DNA from: Spirulina major PCC 6313
GTDB taxonomy: Bacteria > Cyanobacteriota > Cyanobacteriia > Cyanobacteriales > Spirulinaceae
DNA: 64,000 nt
Direction: 5' to 3'
Assembly (NCBI RefSeq): GCF_001890765.1
Contig: NZ_KV878783.1
Location: 2,756,771-2,820,770 of the forward strand
Shown in pieces: positions 57,724 to 64,000 of this stretch. A model generated the notes under the pieces. The model worked only from the letters and a program-made list of their open reading frames with translations, searched no databases and was not told the DNA's origin. A program made the position numbers and the translations under genes. Numbering within the stretch: position 1 is the first letter of the stretch; every line of letters begins with the position of its first letter.

Positions 57724-59814
57724 ATGAAGAAAGACATTACCCGCTATCGGAACATCGGCATTTTTGCCCACGTTGATGCCGGCAAAACCACCACCACAGA
57801 ACGCATTCTTAAACTAACAGGCAAAATCCACAAAATCGGCGAAGTTCATGAAGGGGCGGCAACCACTGACTTCATGGAACAGGAACAAGAACGCGGGATC
57901 ACCATTCAATCCGCCGCCACCACCTGTTTTTGGAAAGAACACCAACTCAACATCATCGACACCCCCGGACACGTGGACTTCACCATCGAAGTCTACCGCT
58001 CCCTGAAAGTGCTCGATGGTGGTGTGGGTGTGTTTTGTGGCTCTGGTGGGGTTGAACCCCAATCAGAAACCAACTGGCGCTACGCCAACGACTCCAAAGT
58101 TTCGCGGATCATCTACGTCAACAAGCTTGACCGCACGGGCGCAGACTTCTATAGCGTCGTCAAACAAGTCAAAGACATTCTTGGCGCACAGCCCCTCGTT
58201 ATGACCCTCCCCATCGGGATCGAAAACGCTTTCGTCGGTGTTGTGGATCTCCTCACCGAGAAAGCCTGGGTATGGGATGACTCCGGTGATCCGTTGAACT
58301 ACACGATCCAAGACATTCCCGCTGACATGGCCGATGATGTCGCCACCTACCGCGAAGCCCTGATCGAACTCGCCGTTGAACAAGACGACGAGGTCATGGA
58401 AAAATACCTCGAAGGCGAGGAAATTGACATCGACACGATCAAAACCTGCATCCGCAAAGGAACCCGTGATCTAGCCTTTTTCCCCACCTATTGCGGTTCT
58501 TCCTTCAAAAACAAAGGGGTACAACTCGTCCTCGATGCTGTTGTGGACTATCTCCCCAACCCCCTCGAAGTCAATCCGCAGCCCATTGTTGACCTCGAAG
58601 GCAACGAAACCGGCGAATACGCCAAAGCTGATTTTGATGCGCCCCTCCGGGCCCTCGCCTTCAAAATCATGGACGATCGCTTCGGCGCTCTCACCTTTAC
58701 CCGCATCTATTCCGGGATGTTAGCCAAAGGTGACACCATCCTCAACACCGCCACGGGTAAATCCGAGCGGATCAGTCGGATGGTGGAAATGCACGCCGAT
58801 ACCCGCGAGGAGATTGAGTCTGCCCACGCTGGGGACATCGTTGCGCTGGTGGGAATGAAAAGCACCCAAACGGGCCACACCCTCTGTGATCCGAAAAACC
58901 CCGCCACCCTGGAACCAATGGTTTTCCCGGAACCGGTGATTTCCATTGCTGTCAAGCCGAAGAAAAAAGGCGCTGACGAAAAAATGGGGATGGCCCTCAG
59001 CAAGATGGTGCAGGAAGATCCCTCTTTCCATGTGGAAACCGACCAAGAAAGCGGCGAAACCATTCTCAAGGGGATGGGAGAATTGCACCTAGATATTAAG
59101 GTGGACATTCTCAAGCGTACCCACGGTGTGGAAGTGGAAGTGGGCAAACCCCAAGTGGCTTACCGCGAATCGATCACCAAGCGCCTCGAAGACAGCTACA
59201 CCCACAAGAAACAGTCTGGGGGTTCAGGTCAGTACGGCAAGATCGATTACATTCTGGAGCCGGGCGAAGTGGGCAGTGGCTTCCAGTTTGAATCGAAGGT
59301 CACCGGGGGGAATGTACCCCGCGAATTTTGGCCAGCGGTGCAAAAGGGTTTTGCGTCCAGTATTGAGCAAGGGCCGTTGGCTGGATTCCCCTGTGTGGAC
59401 TTGAAGGTGACGTTGACCGATGGAGCTTATCACGCGGTGGATTCTTCGGCGATCGCCTTTGAAATCGCCGCCCGCGCTGCCTACCGTCAATCTCTCCCCA
59501 AAGCAGGCCCCCAACTCCTAGAGCCGATCATGGCCGTGGATGTGTTCACCCCCGATGACTACATGGGTGATGTGATCGGCGACCTCAACCGTCGTCGGGG
59601 CCTAATCAAGTCCCAAGATGCTGGCACCATTGGGGTTCGCATCAAAGCGGATGTGCCCCTCAGCGAAATGTTTGGCTACATCGGCGACCTGCGCACGATG
59701 ACCTCCGGCCGTGGTCAATTCTCAATGATCTTCGCCCATTACGCCCCCTGTCCTGCCAACGTGGCCGAAGAAGTGATCAAGGAAACCAAAGAACGCCAAG
59801 CCGCGTTAGCGTAA
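57724..59814 (+). CDS. Elongation factor G paralogue
   Basis: 696 residues, a full-length translation GTPase: G1 [13 protein letters not shown]2 [10 protein letters not shown]3 DTPGHVDF, G4 NKLD, then domains II-V with the domain IV segment [16 protein letters not shown] and the C-terminal [10 protein letters not shown]. The stretch [20 protein letters not shown] differs from the canonical ribosomal-operon fusA, and no rps7/rps12/tuf genes are adjacent. It is therefore most likely one of the extra EF-G-like proteins cyanobacteria carry. All GTPase motifs are intact. Role in translocation, ribosome recycling or stress is open. Confidence 0.93.
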   Translation: MKKDITRYRNIGIFAHVDAGKTTTTERILKLTGKIHKIGEVHEGAATTDFMEQEQERGITIQSAATTCFWKEHQLNIIDTPGHVDFTIEVYRSLKVLDGGVGVFCGSGGVEPQSETNWRYANDSKVSRIIYVNKLDRTGADFYSVVKQVKDILGAQPLVMTLPIGIENAFVGVVDLLTEKAWVWDDSGDPLNYTIQDIPADMADDVATYREALIELAVEQDDEVMEKYLEGEEIDIDTIKTCIRKGTRDLAFFPTYCGSSFKNKGVQLVLDAVVDYLPNPLEVNPQPIVDLEGNETGEYAKADFDAPLRALAFKIMDDRFGALTFTRIYSGMLAKGDTILNTATGKSERISRMVEMHADTREEIESAHAGDIVALVGMKSTQTGHTLCDPKNPATLEPMVFPEPVISIAVKPKKKGADEKMGMALSKMVQEDPSFHVETDQESGETILKGMGELHLDIKVDILKRTHGVEVEVGKPQVAYRESITKRLEDSYTHKKQSGGSGQYGKIDYILEPGEVGSGFQFESKVTGGNVPREFWPAVQKGFASSIEQGPLAGFPCVDLKVTLTDGAYHAVDSSAIAFEIAARAAYRQSLPKAGPQLLEPIMAVDVFTPDDYMGDVIGDLNRRRGLIKSQDAGTIGVRIKADVPLSEMFGYIGDLRTMTSGRGQFSMIFAHYAPCPANVAEEVIKETKERQAALA

Positions 59815-59832
59815 TCGCTCGTTAACTAGTTG

Positions 59833-59862
59833 AAAAAGGGGGTGCGATCGCACCCCCTTTTT
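59833..59862 (+). terminator. Terminator with HIP1 at its apex
   Basis: Perfect 30-base palindrome: AAAAAGGGGGTGCGA and its complement, with GCGATCGC at the centre and a T-run at the end. Confidence 0.92.
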
Positions 59863-59894
59863 CATAGGATGAAGTGATCGCTTTCGCCTTCTCT

Positions 59895-60680
59895 TCACGT
59901 CACATCTTCAAGAGGTAATGATAGGGTTTGGGCGATTTGTTCGGGGGTGAGTCCGAGGGTGCGCAGATGTGCGATCGCGCCCTGTTGAGCCTGTTTTAAT
60001 TGCTCCAGTTCCGCCTTGGCCGTTTCAGCCTCAGCCTTGGACGTTTTCGCTTCAGCTTGGGCGGTTTCCGCTTCAGCCTTGGCGGTTTCCGCTTCAGCCT
60101 TAGCCGTTTCAGCCAACTTCCCTAATTCCACATAACTTAAAAATAAATCGCCATTGGGCTTATAAATATGTAGCGTCTCGGATGTGATTTCAAAGCGGAT
60201 TTTCAAGAGGGGACTTTCCCAACCGTTCAGTTCTGGAATGACGGTAAATGCTTCCTCGTGCCGTTGCCATCCCGTTAAATCATTATGATCCGGATCGTAG
60301 AGATAATATTCACTGACTCCAAACTGGTGATAAAACTCCCACTTTTTCGCCATTTCTCCCAAGCGATTCCCTGGGGATAAAATCTCAAAGACCACTTGGG
60401 GCGCGATCGCACCTTCTTCCCATTGTTTATAAGACCCGCGATACCCTTTCGGGCGACCGAGCGCCACCATCACATCCGGAGCGCGACGAGTGCGATTATC
60501 CCCTTCCATGGGATACCACAACAAATCCCCCGCGACAAATACATTCGGATCATCCGCAAACAATAGTTCTAAATTTTCTTTGATCGTGACAATCCAATGA
60601 AACTGTAGGGTGTTATCCGACATGGGTAAACCATCACTATCCGGGTAGACAATTTTCGAGCGTTGCAGTTCTTGAACCAT
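59895..60680 (-). CDS. Uma2-family (DUF820) protein with coiled-coil tail
   Basis: 261 residues. The N-terminal PD-(D/E)XK-like fold has RRAPDVMVALGRPKGYRGSY, PQVVFEILSPGNRLGEMAKK and YYLYDPDHNDL, the DUF820/Uma2 signature. The tail repeats AETAKAE (about 187-225) as a coiled coil, then ends in a helix-turn-helix-like GLTPEQIAQTLSLPLEDV. These proteins are abundant in cyanobacteria; nuclease activity is predicted from fold and rarely shown. Confidence 0.88.
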   Translation of the reverse strand: MVQELQRSKIVYPDSDGLPMSDNTLQFHWIVTIKENLELLFADDPNVFVAGDLLWYPMEGDNRTRRAPDVMVALGRPKGYRGSYKQWEEGAIAPQVVFEILSPGNRLGEMAKKWEFYHQFGVSEYYLYDPDHNDLTGWQRHEEAFTVIPELNGWESPLLKIRFEITSETLHIYKPNGDLFLSYVELGKLAETAKAEAETAKAEAETAQAEAKTSKAEAETAKAELEQLKQAQQGAIAHLRTLGLTPEQIAQTLSLPLEDVT

Positions 60681-60766
60681 AATTTGCTCTTGACTGGGAT
60701 GATCATCCTAATTATAAAAAATGGGCCAAAATTTCGTTCCTGTTGCTTGGATTATGATTCATCACG

Positions 60767-60803
60767 CCCAAAACCCCCCAGACGAATCTGAGGGGTTTTG
60801 GGG
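60767..60803 (-). terminator. tmRNA terminator
   Basis: Arms CCAAAACCCCTCAGA and TCTGGGGGGTTTTGG (minus strand) directly after the tmRNA 3' end. Confidence 0.8.
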
Positions 60804-60805
60804 TA

Positions 60806-61200
60806 TGGAGCCGAGCAGAGTCGAACTGCTGTCCGAACTGGCTATTTACCTTCTGTTCGTTCACAGGTTTAGCCCTTTTGATCCGCAAGGCGGGAGTAAC
60901 TAATTATTCCGAGTTACGCGGAGTCTCTAGTAAAGTTCTCGCAAAGCCTCATGACTAGATGCACTTGGCTCGCATATCCGTTAAGGGTTATCCATTAGCA
61001 TTAACGGAGTCAACTAATGAATGCTCGAAACCTAGTTTGGTTTATGGACTAAGCAGCAACAGGTGCAGCTTTACGAGCGAAAGGAACGATGTTGTTCGCA
61101 GTTACTTTTTTGGTTGAACTCTTGATTTGCGAGAGGGAGTTCGCTCTCGACCTGAATCACAGGGCGGCTTTCACCAACCCGTCGAAACCTTTACGGCCCC
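60806..61200 (-). ncRNA. ssrA: tmRNA
   Basis: Rescues stalled ribosomes. The 5' end GGGGCCGTAAAGGTTTCGAC pairs with the 3' CGGCTCC(A) to form the tRNA-like acceptor, and the T-arm has TTCGACT. The reading frame encodes ANNIVPFARKAAPVAA and a TAG stop, close to other cyanobacterial tags. One-piece (not permuted) form. CCA is not encoded. Confidence 0.97.
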
Positions 61201-61319
61201 GTGTGTTGTTGTTTCATTATAGAAAGGTTTGACTCGGAATGCCAAGGGGGAAGCGATCGCACCACTTGCGCACTTCTGCGGCTAGGGTAGAGACGATTCC
61301 TTTGGTTGAACTGATTTTG

Positions 61320-62498
61320 ATGATGTACTGTACTGTCCCTAACCGATTGATCGCCGCCGCCTTAATCGTTATGGTGGCTGGATGTGGAACCGCTACGGAG
61401 ACGATCGCAGAGGGCGATCGCACCCTCTCCCCCGCCGCCCAAGCCCAACTGAGCGCAAATTTGAGCCAGTGGGTGGCTGAGTACCAAGCCCAAGACGAGA
61501 TCCCTGGGGTGGCGGTGGCGTTGGTGATCAATGACGAGATTTTGCTGCTGGAAACCTGGGGCGATCGCGACCTAGCGCAACAATTACCCGTTACCCCCCA
61601 AACCCTGTTTCACATCGGCTCGACCCATAAATCCATGACGGCGCTGCTGGGGGCGATCGCCGTTGATCGCGGCCTGCTGGCGTGGGATGCGCCGCTGGTG
61701 GAGACGTTCCCGGAGTTGACCCTCGCCGACCCCGATGCCACCGAGAACCTGACCTTGCGCCATCTCCTCAGTATGCGCAGCGGCATCCACAGTGATGCAG
61801 AAGATGATTTTGAGGTGGATACAGCCACCCCGGAAGACCTTGCCGACTATATCGCCGATCTTGATCTATTTAGTGCGCCGGGTGATCAATTCAGCTATAG
61901 CAACCTCTCGGTTTCCCTGGCGGGCTATCTGATTGCCCTGGCCGAACGCCCAGACCAAGACCCCTTCCCAGCCCATGCCGCCCTCCTGCAAAGCTGGATT
62001 CTTGACCCCATTGGTATGGATGATGCGGTGCTGCAACGCAGTGATGCGCTGCGAGGCGGAAATGTGGCGATTCCCTATCGTTGGGATGACACCGAGGGAG
62101 ATTGGGTCACAGCGGAGCCTGAAGATTTTGATGATGATGTGCTTGCGCCTTCGGGGGGATTAAAGGCCAGTGTGGAAGACATGGCGGCCTATTTGATCAC
62201 TCAAGTTCAGGGGGGGGTGACCCCAGGGGGCGATCGCATTGTCTCCGCTGCTAACCTTGCCGCCACCTGGGAACCCCGTTGGGGAACCTATGCCATGGGC
62301 TGGGAAGTGGCAGACTATCCCGATCTGTGGGTGTTACACCATGAGGGCCTGTACGATAATCAGTTGAGTATTATCGGCCTGTTGCCAGACTATGGATTAG
62401 GGTTTGTGGTGTTAACCAATAGTGCGGAGGCGGCAGAAAATTTGATCGCAGATGTGACCGATTATCTGGTGGAACAAGTGGAACGCCTAGAAGACTAA
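61320..62498 (+). CDS. Lipoprotein serine hydrolase of the beta-lactamase/PBP4 fold
   Basis: About 392 residues. The N-terminal signal ends in the lipobox VMVAGC, so it is a probable lipoprotein. Catalytic motifs: STHK (Ser-x-x-Lys, in HIGSTHKSM), YSN (in FSYSNLSV) and a third motif HHEG. This class (beta-lactamase family C-like, EstB, D-aminopeptidases) includes peptidases and esterases; resistance to antibiotics is not implied. The first in-frame ATG at 61239 would add 27 residues without a signal, so 61320 or 61323 is preferred. Confidence 0.88.
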   Translation: MMYCTVPNRLIAAALIVMVAGCGTATETIAEGDRTLSPAAQAQLSANLSQWVAEYQAQDEIPGVAVALVINDEILLLETWGDRDLAQQLPVTPQTLFHIGSTHKSMTALLGAIAVDRGLLAWDAPLVETFPELTLADPDATENLTLRHLLSMRSGIHSDAEDDFEVDTATPEDLADYIADLDLFSAPGDQFSYSNLSVSLAGYLIALAERPDQDPFPAHAALLQSWILDPIGMDDAVLQRSDALRGGNVAIPYRWDDTEGDWVTAEPEDFDDDVLAPSGGLKASVEDMAAYLITQVQGGVTPGGDRIVSAANLAATWEPRWGTYAMGWEVADYPDLWVLHHEGLYDNQLSIIGLLPDYGLGFVVLTNSAEAAENLIADVTDYLVEQVERLED

Positions 62499-63024
62499 AT
62501 CAGCAACGGAGCGGCGCGAATCTCGCTTCTCCCACAGGAGAAAGGAGCCAAACGCCCTCGCCCCGTGGGGGGTTGGGTGAGGGATTGCATAACTGGGATG
62601 CACCCCAGAAATTCCTCGTTTTTTGAGCCTGAATTGTCGTGATCGAGAAGGTAACGTTTTTTTGCGATCGCTTGATGATCGCTTAATCCACTTGTTAGGA
62701 TTTAGACATGTTCAAAAGGCAGAACCAAACAGCCTAATCAACCCACAAAAAGCGAGGTAAAACGCTGTTAGATACACTGTCAAATTCGATCGCAAAAGCG
62801 GCACAAAGCAAAAACGCATCCAACCCTAATCATTAAAATAATTGGAGTATCTCGACAGGTTTCTGTCAGGCTCGAATAATACTGAGGAATAATGGGGGAA
62901 GGGATCTGCAAGTTTAGTTTTGGGCCGCTTTTGGTCTGCTTGCAGTGGACTATTTAGTAGTCGTCCCTCGGAGCATCTACGAGCATCACGACCCTAGCCC
63001 ATTCGATATCAATATCCATTGATC
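62499..63024. other. Intergenic region with a dispersed-repeat copy
   Basis: The first 110 bases hold a copy of the CTCTCCC/GGGTGAGGG repeat with TGGGATGCACCCC (62609). The rest is AT-richer with no gene recognised. Confidence 0.5.
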
Positions 63025-63681
63025 ATGATTCATGCTCGTGTCTTATCGGGAATGTGGGGAGGGGTAATGGCGATCGCCCTCCACAGTGCCAGCGCCGCCG
63101 CCCAAGACGACCTGCGCATTCATATCCACACCCAAATTCACCCGGATTTCCCGCCCAGCGCGGTGGTGTTGCAGGGTGAAATTCGCGATCAACAGGCTGA
63201 AATTCGCCGCATCGAAATCTATCACACCAGCGATCGCACCACCCCCCACCAACGCATCACCGGCATCGCCACCCGTTTTCCCGACCTCAGCACCGCCGGA
63301 CTCGTGATCGAAGACCTCAATTTTGACGGTTATCAGGATCTGCGACTGCCGGAATTTCTCCCCGCCTCCCCCAATATTCCCTATCTATATTGGCTCTACA
63401 ATCCGGAAACAGCCCAGTTTGAGCGGAACCATGCTTTAGAAATGATCACCAGTCCGGTGGTGGATTCAGAACGACAACTGATCACGTCCTTCAGTCGGGT
63501 TAATGCCGTGACCTATGTGATCAGTGACTATCGCATGGAGGGCGATCGCCTCCAACTCCTGCAAGAGCGCACCGAAATCTATGATAGAAAGGGGCGAAAG
63601 CGCGTGATTGTCAAAATGTGGCAGGACGGTGAATTCGTGATTGTCAGCGATCGCCTCGAACCCGCCACCGCTGATCCCTAG
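63025..63681 (+). CDS. Secreted XAC2610-like protein
   Basis: About 218 residues with a signal peptide (GMWGGVMAIALHSASAAAQ). The mature protein has LVIEDLNFDGYQDLRLPEF, an FG-GAP/calcium-loop-like acidic motif (DLNFDGYQDL), and IPYLYWLYNPETAQF, as in the XAC2610-related family of periplasmic proteins. Start at ATG 63025; TTG 63019 is in frame. The function is not known. Confidence 0.75.
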   Translation: MIHARVLSGMWGGVMAIALHSASAAAQDDLRIHIHTQIHPDFPPSAVVLQGEIRDQQAEIRRIEIYHTSDRTTPHQRITGIATRFPDLSTAGLVIEDLNFDGYQDLRLPEFLPASPNIPYLYWLYNPETAQFERNHALEMITSPVVDSERQLITSFSRVNAVTYVISDYRMEGDRLQLLQERTEIYDRKGRKRVIVKMWQDGEFVIVSDRLEPATADP

Positions 63682-63709
63682 TTGCTAGCCGTGATTCCTT
63701 GGATTAACC

Positions 63710-63934
63710 ATGACTCACCCCTCTAATGAACGCAAAGTTGCTGACGCTGCCTTTCAACAATCCTTGGCAGACCTTGAGCAACTCCTCACCGAAGCCGATC
63801 CCCCCCAAGCCAAGCAGAACAGCAAAACCCCACCCCCTGCCCCCCCACCCTCTGCCGTTTCCCCCCAGCGGCGCACCTCCCCCAACTCGGCCCACTGGCA
63901 CGACCCCGCCCCAGACCTAGACCTTGAACCGTAA
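63710..63934 (+). CDS. Small proline-rich hypothetical protein
   Basis: 74 residues. The N-terminal helix (ERKVADAAFQQSLADLEQLL) is followed by a proline-rich, disordered tail ending in acidic residues. It is 28 bases after the secreted-protein gene on the same strand with a plausible ATG. Two other frames are open here because of the C-rich composition, so the call is moderate. Confidence 0.5.
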   Translation: MTHPSNERKVADAAFQQSLADLEQLLTEADPPQAKQNSKTPPPAPPPSAVSPQRRTSPNSAHWHDPAPDLDLEP

Positions 63935-64000
63935 GCCGTTCCCGCGATCGTCCTGCCGGAATGAAAACTATCACCCGTCCTTTTGGTTAACCTGCACCGA

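Noticed and set aside
60721-60903. 60-codon plus-strand frame
   Set aside because: Runs through the tmRNA terminator and tmRNA 3' end.
61320-62498. Antibiotic-resistance beta-lactamase
   Set aside because: The Ser-x-x-Lys/Tyr-x-Asn fold is shared by many esterases and peptidases; nothing in the sequence indicates drug resistance.

Overview
The window is cyanobacterial chromosome. The octamer GCGATCGC (HIP1) recurs throughout, and the gene content is typical of the phylum: a bidirectional hox hydrogenase, DUF2555 beside coaBC, a SynEtr1-type ethylene/light receptor, a TIGR04168-type phosphoesterase, and a tmRNA whose tag reads ANNIVPFARKAAPVAA. The large load of small mobile elements, and hcp inside the hox cluster, fit a filamentous Oscillatoriales/Spirulina-like organism. 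That placement is inference only.

Layout. 0-7.3 kb: a frameshifted IscB/IsrB-family (RRXRR) gene with its HEARO/omega RNA, a response regulator-kinase, a large hybrid kinase with an intact ethylene-binding domain, and a relic TnpB. 7.3-13.9 kb: housekeeping genes (carB, tRNA-Arg, moaC, gatC, DUF2555, coaBC). 14.1-18.7 kb: an AT-richer, HIP1-poor immunity-like operon made of a NACHT-HEAT STAND ATPase, a UPF0175/DUF3368-PIN toxin-antitoxin pair and a small helical protein. The STAND C-terminus and the small protein's N-terminus share the same short motif, which resembles bacterial amyloid-signalling motifs. The STAND gene is split by a 215-bp MITE with 17-bp terminal inverted repeats and a 9-bp target duplication. 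Removing the MITE and one duplication restores a single open frame. 18.9-31.5 kb: solitary ureC, a fatty-acid-hydroxylase-type enzyme, a SNF2/SWIM pair, phosphoesterase, tRNA-Ser, trpA, tRNA-Ala, HAD phosphatase and a Cu P-type ATPase.

32-34.9 kb: a TnpB element lies between a 3'-truncated PAS sensor gene and a 5'-truncated transaldolase gene, which points to an element-mediated rearrangement. 34.9-36.6 kb: an ArsR-type regulator diverges from a persulfide dioxygenase and a rhodanese-membrane protein, with a perfect 10+10-bp dyad between them. 36.7-37.0 kb: 91-bp tandem palindromic repeats. 37.6-46.3 kb: the cluster hoxE-hoxF-hcp-DUF6544-hoxU-orf(Cys-rich)-hoxY-ybjN-like-hoxH. 46.4-49.7 kb: a LuxR-type two-component pair with a shortened kinase, a BtaA-like (DUF3419) enzyme and a 2TM protein. 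50.3-52.2 kb: a secreted GH30 glycosidase with a three-repeat ricin-type beta-trefoil inserted inside the catalytic domain. 52.4-64 kb: ABC exporter, gcvT, thioesterase, an EF-G paralogue, Uma2-type protein, tmRNA, a beta-lactamase-fold lipoprotein and small secreted or hypothetical proteins.

The strongest candidates for something new are the STAND/amyloid-motif/TA operon, the nested lectin-GH30 enzyme and the TnpB junction between two unrelated truncated genes. Family names come from recognising motifs by eye; no database search was run.
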